Assembly: GCA_018659375.1 (NCBI GenBank)
Contig: JABJMO010000027.1
Location: 1-64,000 of the forward strand
Direction: 5' to 3'
Source of the DNA: Methanobacteriota archaeon
GTDB lineage: Archaea > Thermoplasmatota > Poseidoniia > Poseidoniales > Poseidoniaceae
DNA length: 64,000 nucleotides
Shown here piece by piece: positions 1-9,191 of the stretch (positions within the stretch are counted from its first letter, which is position 1; each line of letters opens with the position of its first letter). The translations under genes and the position numbers were made by a program. The notes under the pieces are model-generated. The model ran no database searches. It saw only the letters and a list, made by a program, of their open reading frames with translations, and was not told where the DNA came from.

Positions 1-825
1 CCTACCTGCATGTATCCTTTGAATAGTAAAATTGCTATACAAGTCGTCAAAGAAATCGTCATCTGGTACTGTGTTTTTCGGGTCTGAGTTTGAGAGAATG
101 AATTTGACATTTCTATCATTTAATGTATTACAAAATTCAGCCAAATTGTTTTGGTCTTCATCGTTGAAATCTCCTTTCGAATATGATACAAAACTTGAGG
201 TCTTTGATAGTGGCCTGTATGGAGGATCGAAATACACCAGTGTTTCCCCTTCTATCCAATCAATTGCTGAGTCATAAGCCCCAAGATGAATTTTAACATT
301 TGATAATGCCTTACTAACTGCAATTAAATCATTATTACTAGGGAATGACGGATTTACATATTTGCCCGTAGGGACATTGAATTCTCCTTTACGATTCAAT
401 CTAAAAAGACCATTGAAACAGGTTTTATTCAAGAAGATGGTTTGCGCGACCCTATCGCATTGTTTCTTTTTAGACATATTTTCGATGTCTAAGTTAGAGT
501 TCCATTGACTTCGAATCTCATAGAAGAATGTTGCACGGCTTTCATTATCTGTTGGATATTCTGAAATCAACTTATTGAGTGCTGTATTTACTGATTTTAC
601 TGAATCCTTAATCCTCTTGTAGCACAGAATTAATTCTGGGTTTATATCTGAGATATGCCAATTCTTAAATTGGTTTTTTTCGAGAAAATGGAATAATAGA
701 GCACCGCCACCAATAAAAGGTTCAATGTAGGTGTCAAGATCTTCAATATTCTTTGGCAAAACACCTTCAATGGTTGTAATTAGTTGGCGTTTCCCGCCAG
801 CCCATTTGAGAAATGGTTTTGCCAT
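1..825 (-). CDS. D12 class (Dam-like) adenine-specific DNA methyltransferase, partial (C-terminus beyond left edge)
   Basis: Not in ORF track. Reverse strand from ATG at 825 reads MAKPFLKWAGGKRQLITTIEGVLPKN..TYIEPFIGGGALLFHFL...GETLVYFDPPYRPLSKTSSF.. with FxGxG SAM motif and DPPY catalytic motif; open to position 1. Confidence 0.93.
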   Translation of the reverse strand, partial: MAKPFLKWAGGKRQLITTIEGVLPKNIEDLDTYIEPFIGGGALLFHFLEKNQFKNWHISDINPELILCYKRIKDSVKSVNTALNKLISEYPTDNESRATFFYEIRSQWNSNLDIENMSKKKQCDRVAQTIFLNKTCFNGLFRLNRKGEFNVPTGKYVNPSFPSNNDLIAVSKALSNVKIHLGAYDSAIDWIEGETLVYFDPPYRPLSKTSSFVSYSKGDFNDEDQNNLAEFCNTLNDRNVKFILSNSDPKNTVPDDDFFDDLYSNFTIQRIHAGR

Positions 826-904
826 ACATCCCACTTACGAGTCAACCGTTCTTTAACAATTTGATTCATTTACCACCCGACTGTATACCCACTGTACAGA
901 CAGT

Positions 905-955
905 TCACGCGTGGGTACCCTCTGATGAGTTTCTCACGCTTGGGTGTACAGAGGG
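905..955. repeat. Direct repeat plus inverted repeat cluster upstream of the DNA methyltransferase
   Basis: tcacgcgtgggtac (905-918) / tcacgcttgggtgtac (934-949); ccctctg (918-924) complementary to cagaggg (949-955); tgtaca also at 893-898 and 945-950. Confidence 0.6.
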
Positions 956-980
956 GTATCACGATTTGTCCAGAGTATGT

Positions 981-2117
981 TTAAGATACAATTTGTACCA
1001 CACATTTACCTTTTGCTCGACCAGAAAATGAGCGATTGAACGCCCCCTGCCAACCACCTTCGGTATCTTCCGAATGGAAGTCCCAAACACCGTCAAGCAC
1101 AGGCTTAATCGCACCGCTTTCGAGATGTTTTGCTAGCGTTGAGAGATCTTCATGACTTGGCGAAAGGAAGAGGTAGTGCCAGTTTGCGTTCATAGATTGA
1201 GCCGCTTTGTGCTCCTTTCGCTTTTCTTTTCGCTTCATGAAGAGTTTGAGAATCCAAGCCGTTCCACCAATACGACGTATTTCTTCGAGCGTGGGCATTC
1301 CTGCGATGGTCACAATTTGTCCGCCCTTTTTGACAATCTTAGCCATTTTGAGACTCTCTGCCGTTGTATCGAAACACACGTCAAATTTTTCTGCATTACT
1401 GTTTCCATAAACATCGTCAAACTTGGTGTTCTTGTAGTCTAATACTACATCTGCGCCGAGGCTCTTACACAACTCTTCTTTCTCACCTTTGGAAGCAGTC
1501 GTGACAACGAGGCTGGCCTTGAATACGTGCTTTGCTAATTGAATCGCCATTGTGCCAACGCCCCCAGCACCTCCTGAAATGAAGATGGAACCACCTTGTT
1601 TAAGCCCCGATGATTTGAGCACCTGAAGTGCAGTCATGCCAACAAGTGGAATTGATGCAGCTTCTTCAAAACTAAGGTTATCGGGTTTTGCCACCACGTT
1701 TGCCGTATCTGCAACGCAATATTCTGCCATCGCGCCTCTGTACCAGGGGGTTTTCTTCCCATCTTTTGCATTCCCAAAAAGGCGAGCAAATACGGGTTGG
1801 CCTACAGTGAATTTTCCTTCAAGGTCTGCTTCTTCAACAACACCAGCAACATCGTAACAAATGACGTGAGGGAAGGTCGCAACGGGTCGTACCATCTTCA
1901 AGTCGCCTGAGAGCAGGGCTTTGTCAACTGGATTGATGGCCGATGCGTGAACCTTGATTACGATATTGTGTGATGCGTCAAAACCATAGGGATAAGCCAC
2001 ACTTGTTTTCTTCAATTGAGTCGGTTTACCGTACTTTGAGAAACCGATAATATTCATTTTTTTGCCGTTTGGATGTTCCATCATAACCCGGCCTGTGTGC
2101 TTTTGTATGTAAACCAA
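981..2117 (-). CDS. Zinc-type/MDR-family NADPH:quinone oxidoreductase-like protein; start probably internal (MMEHPNGKK or MNIIGF)
   Basis: AINPVDKALLSGD, SIFISGGAGGVGTMAIQLAK Rossmann motif, typical MDR layout. Confidence 0.88.
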   Translation of the reverse strand: MVYIQKHTGRVMMEHPNGKKMNIIGFSKYGKPTQLKKTSVAYPYGFDASHNIVIKVHASAINPVDKALLSGDLKMVRPVATFPHVICYDVAGVVEEADLEGKFTVGQPVFARLFGNAKDGKKTPWYRGAMAEYCVADTANVVAKPDNLSFEEAASIPLVGMTALQVLKSSGLKQGGSIFISGGAGGVGTMAIQLAKHVFKASLVVTTASKGEKEELCKSLGADVVLDYKNTKFDDVYGNSNAEKFDVCFDTTAESLKMAKIVKKGGQIVTIAGMPTLEEIRRIGGTAWILKLFMKRKEKRKEHKAAQSMNANWHYLFLSPSHEDLSTLAKHLESGAIKPVLDGVWDFHSEDTEGGWQGAFNRSFSGRAKGKCVVQIVS

Positions 2118-2138
2118 AAAGTGGCAGAGGTGTTCTTT

Positions 2139-2155
2139 TGTAACAATGTTGTAAC
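2139..2155. promoter_or_regulatory. Candidate HxlR operator in the divergent promoter region
   Basis: TGTAAC at 2139-2144 and 2150-2155, 11 bp apart, in the gap between MDR oxidoreductase and HxlR genes. Confidence 0.4.
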
Positions 2156-2173
2156 CTGTTTCTTAATAACAAA

Positions 2174-2545
2174 ATGATACTTAGGATATCTATGTCTCAA
2201 GCACAATCACAGCGAATGGCATCAATGTGCGATTCAGCTCGCAGCCATGTTGATGATTTACTGGTTTTACTTTCAAAATCAAAAATGCTCAGTATTCTCT
2301 ACGTGATGAATTGTGATCCCGATCCAATGCGTTTTTCTGAAATCAAAAAGAGGGTTGACTCTTCTTCAACAACAGTTGCAAGACGATTGGGGGAACTTGA
2401 AGCCCATGGACTCGTCACTCGCACTGCTTATGCAACCGTACCTGCCACAGTTGAATATACCCTTACAAGAGATGCCATAGCACTTCAACCAAGTCTTGAA
2501 TCAATGTTTGAGTGGGTGCTGAATCGAGCAGATAGTTCTCTTTGA
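2174..2545 (+). CDS. HxlR-family winged-helix transcriptional regulator; start may be MSQAQSQ
   Basis: MRFSEIKKRVDSSSTTVARRLGELEAHGLVTRTAYATVPATVEYTLT is a typical HxlR HTH; divergent from the MDR oxidoreductase. Confidence 0.85.
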   Translation: MILRISMSQAQSQRMASMCDSARSHVDDLLVLLSKSKMLSILYVMNCDPDPMRFSEIKKRVDSSSTTVARRLGELEAHGLVTRTAYATVPATVEYTLTRDAIALQPSLESMFEWVLNRADSSL

Positions 2546-2675
2546 ATCCCAGCCAAAATACAAAGAAACGACATATCATTTCCACGAAATCACGAGGGTT
2601 CTTGCAAACCCCTCAAGACATTATGGAGAAGTGCAATGGGTGTTCAGTCCCACAGTACACTGCCTACCCACTGAA

Positions 2676-3950
2676 TCAATTAAATTGACGATAAATTCTT
2701 CTCAATTTAGTCGCCGAAGGAACATGAGTGTATGGGGTAATTTCAATTTGTACTGGCTGAAGATTCTTGGAGTTCCATAACTTATCAAATCCTGCCATTG
2801 AAAGGTCGGATAAACCTTCAGGTTTGAGTTGTATTTCGATTTGGTCTGGAGCCTTTTGGATGGCGATATAATCAGTAATTTCATCACTCATTTGCATTAT
2901 TGCTCGGCGAATCAAATCTGGCACTACTAACTCTGGTGTATCATCGACTCTAGTTAAGTGAAACATATCATCAGAACGACCCATAATCGCATCAATTACT
3001 TCCCGTTTATCACCACAAGGACATACTTTATTGGAAGTTACCAAAATATCATTGAGCCGGTAACGAATTATTGGTTGCGTTTTACGTTTAAAATCTGAGA
3101 TTATTGGATGATACCAGCCTTTTCCCTCATCGATCCATTCTTTTTGAATCACCATCAAATCTTCATTCAAATGTAATGTGCCGTGCTTGCAAGTAGCTGC
3201 AAGTTCTCCTTCAGTTGAAGAATAAAACTGGTGTAAAGTTAAGTCAAAATGCCGCTCAATTTTTGCTCGGTCAACATCTTCTAAGACTTCAGCAACTGAA
3301 ACCATTTTTCTCACCTTAATTGGAGAGTCAATATCAACAAAATAGCTCAACACACTTGGTGGACCCATCAGTATGTCAAGTTCATCCTTGATGATACTGT
3401 CATGTAATTCATCCAGCGGTTTCATTAAATCGTAAAAACTGAATTTAATTCGATTAGAACCAACTGACTCAAAGGTATTGGAATTAGCGCGTAAAATCAA
3501 CCCAATTTTGTAGCGTTCAAATATTGAACCGTCAAGACCTCTAGATAGCATGAAACCGGCCCATGAAGCCTGTTCTTGTTCACTGATGAAATGCATACCT
3601 CTTGAGCCGCTAGTGCCAGAAGAATAACCGATTGAATACGGGCCAATTTTGGGCGAAAAATCACGCTTTTTTTCAGCCTTATCGGCTAGTTGTTTGGCGT
3701 GATTCACATCTAGCCTAACCGTCAACAAATCAGCCAAGTTGTCCATCATAATCGATTTATCAATAAGTGGGAATTTGGCCCATTCATCATCTGATAGCCC
3801 TTCCCAGTGCTTGCCGTAAAACGGCGAATTTTTCCTGACAAATCTTACTTGTTGCTTCATTCCCTTGCGCTGTATTTTTTCAATACGTTGTCGGCTACGG
3901 AATTTCTTTGGAGTAACAAAGTAACGAAACAGAGTTCTAAGTTTACTCAT
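2676..3950 (-). CDS. PaaK/CapK (F390-synthetase-like) adenylate-forming enzyme; ORF track start 3995, preferred start 3950 (MSKLRTLF)
   Basis: GYSSGTSGSRGMHF P-loop, FYSSTEGELAATC, TQPIIRYRLNDI; ATGA overlap with upstream SDR stop supports start at 3950. Confidence 0.8.
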   Translation of the reverse strand: MSKLRTLFRYFVTPKKFRSRQRIEKIQRKGMKQQVRFVRKNSPFYGKHWEGLSDDEWAKFPLIDKSIMMDNLADLLTVRLDVNHAKQLADKAEKKRDFSPKIGPYSIGYSSGTSGSRGMHFISEQEQASWAGFMLSRGLDGSIFERYKIGLILRANSNTFESVGSNRIKFSFYDLMKPLDELHDSIIKDELDILMGPPSVLSYFVDIDSPIKVRKMVSVAEVLEDVDRAKIERHFDLTLHQFYSSTEGELAATCKHGTLHLNEDLMVIQKEWIDEGKGWYHPIISDFKRKTQPIIRYRLNDILVTSNKVCPCGDKREVIDAIMGRSDDMFHLTRVDDTPELVVPDLIRRAIMQMSDEITDYIAIQKAPDQIEIQLKPEGLSDLSMAGFDKLWNSKNLQPVQIEITPYTHVPSATKLRRIYRQFN

Positions 3951-4915
3951 TCCAACTCCTCCATACCTTGCTCGAAGGTTTTTATTGGCTGCCAACCAAG
4001 GGCTGCCTTAGCACCTGATATATCGAGTGTTAACGAGCCTGTGACCTGTCTTAGACCATATGGTGTCAGGGTTGGCTCATAGGGCTTACCCGGTATTATT
4101 GACGCTACAGCACTGACAAGATGAGCGAGGATGAAAATTGGCCAGTAAGGTAATTTACGCTGCTGAAAGTTCCCAGAAAATTTAGCGGTGTAGGACTGCA
4201 TAATCGAATTAAAAGTTCGTGAATCGCCATTAGAAATGTTGTAAAATTTACCTAAACTACTCTCCGGTGCCTCGATAGCAAGACAAACAGCATCAACGAA
4301 ATTGGACAAACAGGTGACATCGATAAGTCCCTTTCCCTCACCGATGGTCCGGTAACTATTCTTACCGATCAGTCGCGTTAATCGAGGCAGTAGCGTTTGG
4401 TCTCCAAGCCCAAATACCGCTCTTGGTCTAAGGCCTATCCACTGATGTTTTGGTTGTGATAAACAGAACAATTCAGCATCATACTTACTTGCTCCATAGT
4501 GGTGTTTTGGTCTATATTTTAGTTCGGGTGTTGCATCCGTATGCGGCTTGTCGTGAGTCATTCGGTCAAAAATTGAGGCAGAAGATATCATCACTATACG
4601 AGAAACTGAATTTTGTTGACCTGCCTTATAGACATTTTTGGTTCCTTCAACATTGGTTTGGAAAAATCGCTTTTTACTGCCAAACGGTGCTGCATAAGCT
4701 GCGCAGTGGATAATCACATCACAATTTATTAATGCTGTAGTCAACTCTGCTAAATTACCTATATCGCATCTTTTCATTACGTGATTTTGGTTTTGCATGG
4801 CGGTAATTTTTGCCTGATTTCTACCAATGCCGATAACTGAATGACCTGCTTCGCTAAGCCTGAGCATGATTGCCTTGCCAAGTGTACCAGTAGCACCTGT
4901 AACCGCTATTTTCAT
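3947..4915 (-). CDS. NAD-dependent epimerase/dehydratase, extended SDR (3-beta-HSD/OleD-like)
   Basis: MKIAVTGATGTLGKAIMLRL (GxxGxxG), YGASKYDAELF (YxxxK). Confidence 0.88.
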   Translation of the reverse strand: MKIAVTGATGTLGKAIMLRLSEAGHSVIGIGRNQAKITAMQNQNHVMKRCDIGNLAELTTALINCDVIIHCAAYAAPFGSKKRFFQTNVEGTKNVYKAGQQNSVSRIVMISSASIFDRMTHDKPHTDATPELKYRPKHHYGASKYDAELFCLSQPKHQWIGLRPRAVFGLGDQTLLPRLTRLIGKNSYRTIGEGKGLIDVTCLSNFVDAVCLAIEAPESSLGKFYNISNGDSRTFNSIMQSYTAKFSGNFQQRKLPYWPIFILAHLVSAVASIIPGKPYEPTLTPYGLRQVTGSLTLDISGAKAALGWQPIKTFEQGMEELE

Positions 4916-4927
4916 ACTTGCACCTCG

Positions 4928-6559
4928 TTATTTATGAGAAATATTTTTCCAGATTAAAATCATTAATGCCGGCCAAGAAATTGCTAGGAGCCAGGCCAGC
5001 CAAACCGGCAACAAAGGTGGACCGTCGACATCAACTGGAATTTCTGTAAAACTTGATTGACCATTAACTTCTAACCATACCTCTAATGTTTGGTTGCCAG
5101 AAAATGGGAAATTAACCTGTCCATTCCATATTGAATGATTATTTCTATCTTCGAAATTAGTCCGCATCCTAACAGTGTCTTTTTCTGTTGGATAAACCAG
5201 TTCAATCCATGCATTAGTAATATCACTAGTATCATTATTTGCCGGCAGGATTGATACCTCAGTTTCAATTAAGGCCTTTGGCGGCCAAATCATAAATTCA
5301 ACCCAGACATAAGTTTCATTGACATCAATAAGGAATCTCTTTGGCGCATCTAATCCTTCACCATCTTCGGATAAGTGAATTACATGACCACTTGCTAAGG
5401 GGGTGAAAATTAGCAGCAGGAAAACGCCTGCTACAGACATCTTTGCAGTAGGCGGAGATTTCTTGCCAAGAGTAATCATTTTGTCTACTGATAAACGTTC
5501 AATTGCGGCACTAAAACCTTGACTCAAAAAGATAAATCCACGCAATACAAGTACAGTAATTACAACTGATAGAATGGTATTAAACAACCCGATTTGCGAA
5601 GGAATATAATCGATGAAAGTCGGCAACCATACCGCATCAACAACAATTACTAGAGCAATAAGTCTGTTGGGGTTTTGTAACACTGAATAGCGTCTTGTTG
5701 CTAAAAGAATTGGCAATAATAGCCAAGGTAAACATTGTGCAGCCCAGACTGTATGAGGCGAACCGGGTCGGAAATAATGCTCACTGGTCATCATTGACTC
5801 GACTAGAAGCGGTACCACTGTAAGGAATAATAATTGCGATGCTAGTAGTAAACTGGATAAGGCTAGCGCCCCATTCTTACCAAGTAATCTGTCGGCTAAA
5901 GGTAAGAATATTATCAGTGAAGCACCAGCAAAAATGATGTGCAGCATGATTTGTAAATTGAAGATATTAAGGGACCAGACACGAGGGTCCAAGAAGTTGG
6001 CAAAGGCAAGATGAAAATGGTATACTAAGGCCCAAAGAGTCCCGGTGATTACTAAGTTAAGCCATTTAGGAGTCGCCTCTTTTAGTCGGTTTCTCATTTG
6101 TAATGCTAGGACAATTGTCGCTACTTCTACTAACATTCCACCAGCAAAAGTCCAGATATGTGGAGGAGTAATTATGGTTGTATCGACACCATAGGAGGTA
6201 TGCCAATAATCATCATATAATCCCCCAAAGACAAGGGTGATTAAGCCACATACCATCATCCATAGACTGGTTGGAGCAACAAATGGGCCAATAAAAAACC
6301 CTGCCTTCTCAGGGTTTTTTGAAACAAAACTATTCCACAAAATGTATGAAACAAGCATGATACTTGTTGGAACTATCCCGGCTAGAATCATTATGTGAGG
6401 TGGAGTAAATAATTCATCACGCCCAATATCGGTATGCCATTGAAGGTCAACTGCTAAGCCAAATCTAGCAATGATGTGGTACAAGCATAGTACTACCAAG
6501 AAGGCTAACAAGAAATTATCTTCCCTACTACGCTTTATTGTCATAATTAGAACACCCAC
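4928..6559 (-). CDS. Polytopic membrane protein with a C-terminal extracytoplasmic beta domain and final TM; unknown function
   Basis: Many hydrophobic segments; duplicated LQWHTDIGRDELFTPPHIMILAG / DYWHTSYGVDTTIITPPHIWTFAG; overlaps upstream gene. Confidence 0.8.
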   Translation of the reverse strand: MGVLIMTIKRSREDNFLLAFLVVLCLYHIIARFGLAVDLQWHTDIGRDELFTPPHIMILAGIVPTSIMLVSYILWNSFVSKNPEKAGFFIGPFVAPTSLWMMVCGLITLVFGGLYDDYWHTSYGVDTTIITPPHIWTFAGGMLVEVATIVLALQMRNRLKEATPKWLNLVITGTLWALVYHFHLAFANFLDPRVWSLNIFNLQIMLHIIFAGASLIIFLPLADRLLGKNGALALSSLLLASQLLFLTVVPLLVESMMTSEHYFRPGSPHTVWAAQCLPWLLLPILLATRRYSVLQNPNRLIALVIVVDAVWLPTFIDYIPSQIGLFNTILSVVITVLVLRGFIFLSQGFSAAIERLSVDKMITLGKKSPPTAKMSVAGVFLLLIFTPLASGHVIHLSEDGEGLDAPKRFLIDVNETYVWVEFMIWPPKALIETEVSILPANNDTSDITNAWIELVYPTEKDTVRMRTNFEDRNNHSIWNGQVNFPFSGNQTLEVWLEVNGQSSFTEIPVDVDGPPLLPVWLAWLLAISWPALMILIWKNISHK

Positions 6560-7260
6560 TTGGCAGTTGTTGACTTACCAGAGCGGTCTACTATACGATG
6601 TTCTAGTGTATCATTATGTTTGTTGATCAACTGCAAAAATTCATGCATGTGTTTCCCAGATAACCAGTTTTGATGACCTTGAAAGAAGTTACTGCTTGAC
6701 TGTTGTTCGAGAAATTCAACCGTGCCTGTTTTAACAAACCTATTTCGTTTAATACTTTGATCGAAATAGCCTGTTGTAGTTGTATTTGGAGTTAAATCAG
6801 AGTTGTCGTGAGTTATTGATTCACATTTAGGGCCGTCTCCCGATAGTCCAATTACCGCGACAACACAATACGACTCATATTCCCAATCACAATATTTCGT
6901 CGGACGATCATCTCCAATACACAGCAAGGCATAATCGGTTGAGAGAGCGGGTAATAAATCGGCAACTGATTGTATAGCAACGTGTGGACTGCAACTACCA
7001 TCAGTGACGTCAAATGCAAAACATGACTGGCTATCAATTCCAATCCCATGACAGTGGATATCGAGATCTCCTTGGATGTGAGTAGCAAATGCTGGCTCGG
7101 TTCTAAAGTGCTCTCTATATACACCACCATGCACTACTAACCCGATTTCTTCGGGCTTAATACCTGCATTACTGATAGCCTTTTTAGCCAGCTTTAGGGT
7201 GGATTTTAACAAACCGGTATATCCTATTTTCTTACTTTCCCAAGACAACATTACAACCAA
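6547..7260 (-). CDS. Truncated/degenerate beta-ketoacyl synthase III (thiolase-fold) partner protein
   Basis: Aligns by eye to the adjacent KASIII (KKAISNAGIKPEEIGLVVHGGVYREH.., EPAFATHIQGDL, FAFDVTDGSCSPHVA vs FDVSNACAGMLTG) but catalytic Cys position is shifted/replaced. Confidence 0.6.
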   Translation of the reverse strand: MVVMLSWESKKIGYTGLLKSTLKLAKKAISNAGIKPEEIGLVVHGGVYREHFRTEPAFATHIQGDLDIHCHGIGIDSQSCFAFDVTDGSCSPHVAIQSVADLLPALSTDYALLCIGDDRPTKYCDWEYESYCVVAVIGLSGDGPKCESITHDNSDLTPNTTTTGYFDQSIKRNRFVKTGTVEFLEQQSSSNFFQGHQNWLSGKHMHEFLQLINKHNDTLEHRIVDRSGKSTTAKWVF

Positions 7261-8294
7261 TTTTCCACCCCCATTGGGAGTTTAAAATGTACGGCTAAGA
7301 TTGCAAGACCTGAGCCAAATGAGACCAACAATGCTGTCTGGTCTGACTTTAGATAGCCGCTATTTTGAGAGATTTCGAGCTGAACACCGTGGGTAGTCGA
7401 TGCAGTGTTGGCCGTTTTTTCAGTATTATTGTGTAGAAAGTTGATTTCCCCCATCACTTCAATTGCTACTTTTGCCCCTTTTTTGACTGCCTTGGGAGTT
7501 GTTGGGTGAGAATAAGTATGATCTATTTCATCCCACTTGAGTTCCATATAATCAATTGACCTCTTAAGAAAATCTCCTAAATTGTCAATAATACCGTTTT
7601 GCAAATCCTTAGCTCTAGTTCTCATCTGTGGACCAGCATGTGATTTACAGGCTTGTCCGATACAATGCCTGTTGTATTGTGCCATAGTAAATGGCTCACT
7701 AAATCTTATTCTACCAGATTCGTTAGAAGGTCCAAGGATGTACGCGGCAGCTCCATCACCAACGGTTAGTGAAGCAATTGCTCGTGGGTGAAGATACAAA
7801 TTTCTTCTCTTGGCTTCACCAATGATAGGAGTAATGTGCTCCCCTGATACCACCAAAGCATACTTGCATTGTCCACTGCTAATTCTTGATTCGGCAATCA
7901 TCAATCCGGTTAACATCCCCGCACATGCATTAGAAACATCAAAGGTTTGTGCGTTGGTAATTTGCAATTCATTAGCAATTAAAGTGGCAAAACTTGGTGA
8001 TAAGTGTTGACGAAGTTTACCGTCCATCTTACTGACTGAACAATTAATTACCAAATCAATATCATCGGGTCCTATATCTATTCTTGAAAGAGCCTTTTTA
8101 GCGGCTCCCACGGCTAATTCGAAACTACCTTGGCCATTTGATACTTCACGATGGGCTAAGATTCCGGTTAAACGAACAAAATCTAGTGAACGCGGCAAAT
8201 CATCTGGTGATGCAAATGATGTTGTCGCTACTTTTGTGTCCGGTAGAAAGCCAGCAAAAGATAGCATCTGGGCGTGATTATCACTCCCTAACAT
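7251..8294 (-). CDS. 3-oxoacyl-ACP synthase III / OleA-like thiolase-fold condensing enzyme
   Basis: FDVSNACAGMLTGL (active Cys), HTYSHPTTPKAVKKG (His), TANTASTTHGVQLE (Asn region), LVSFGSGLAILAVHF. Confidence 0.85.
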   Translation of the reverse strand: MLGSDNHAQMLSFAGFLPDTKVATTSFASPDDLPRSLDFVRLTGILAHREVSNGQGSFELAVGAAKKALSRIDIGPDDIDLVINCSVSKMDGKLRQHLSPSFATLIANELQITNAQTFDVSNACAGMLTGLMIAESRISSGQCKYALVVSGEHITPIIGEAKRRNLYLHPRAIASLTVGDGAAAYILGPSNESGRIRFSEPFTMAQYNRHCIGQACKSHAGPQMRTRAKDLQNGIIDNLGDFLKRSIDYMELKWDEIDHTYSHPTTPKAVKKGAKVAIEVMGEINFLHNNTEKTANTASTTHGVQLEISQNSGYLKSDQTALLVSFGSGLAILAVHFKLPMGVENWL

Positions 8295-8436
8295 ATCACT
8301 TGGTATTGTATTCTAATAAAAAAAGGTTCAACCGACATATACATTACAATTCCCGATAAATTTCGACAATATAAGAGATAAAACATAATCCTACCTAGTT
8401 AGACAGATTTATTCATTGCCTAATGTTGAATAGTTC

Positions 8437-9186
8437 ATGGAACTTTTGTTAGTTGTAGTGAGCATGGTAATCACTTTACTGGCTGCAGCATTAACAGTAC
8501 CTGCAGGTTTTGGTCTAGCAACAATGCTGACCCCAGTAGTATTATTTTGGTTACCACCACACGAAGCCATCGCTGTGGTTGCCATTATTCATGGCGCGCA
8601 TAATGCTTGGAAATTTAAATTATTGAAATCCAGTGTTGATTTTTCTGCGGTAAAGCGCTATGGATGGGCTTTAGTAATCGGCGCTACAATTGGCGCGATA
8701 TTGCATTCTTACATTCCTTCGGACCCATTGCTACTGGTTGTTGGAATAGCACTAGTGATTCTACCAGTTCTATCAGTTACTGAGAAATGGACAAATATTA
8801 GGCTACCAGATTCAGAGGATAAAATAGGCGGATTTGGCTCAGGGTTCTTTGGTGGCTTAACAGGCCATCAAGGTGCACTACGGGCAATGTTTCTTCAAAA
8901 ACGGTTACCAGATAAGGTCGCTTATGCAGCAACTGCAAGTGTCTTAGCCTTGGCAGTAGACCTCACGCGCATTCCGATTTACATTATGTTTGAAGGGAGT
9001 GCAATACTTGACGAATTTATCTTGATACCATGTTTGGTGGCATCGGCAATTATCGGAGTCAATTTGGGTAAACGCTGGCTAACAAAGTGGAAACAATCAG
9101 CGATCAGTACTGGTATACTAGTCGCGATAGTTGCTAGTGGTGTAATGTATATTGTCGAGGCGACAAATAATCTAGGTTATTGGTGA
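8437..9186 (+). CDS. TSUP family permease (TauE/SafE-like sulfite/anion exporter)
   Basis: Polytopic, VPAGFGLATMLTPVVLFWLPPHEAIAVVAIIHGAHN; GFGSGFFGGLTGHQGALRAMFL second repeat. Confidence 0.85.
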   Translation: MELLLVVVSMVITLLAAALTVPAGFGLATMLTPVVLFWLPPHEAIAVVAIIHGAHNAWKFKLLKSSVDFSAVKRYGWALVIGATIGAILHSYIPSDPLLLVVGIALVILPVLSVTEKWTNIRLPDSEDKIGGFGSGFFGGLTGHQGALRAMFLQKRLPDKVAYAATASVLALAVDLTRIPIYIMFEGSAILDEFILIPCLVASAIIGVNLGKRWLTKWKQSAISTGILVAIVASGVMYIVEATNNLGYW

Positions 9187-9191
9187 AACAA

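Noticed and set aside
813-1031. 72-aa plus-strand ORF between methyltransferase and oxidoreductase
   Set aside because: Overlaps both real genes and spans the repeat-rich intergenic region; no coding signature
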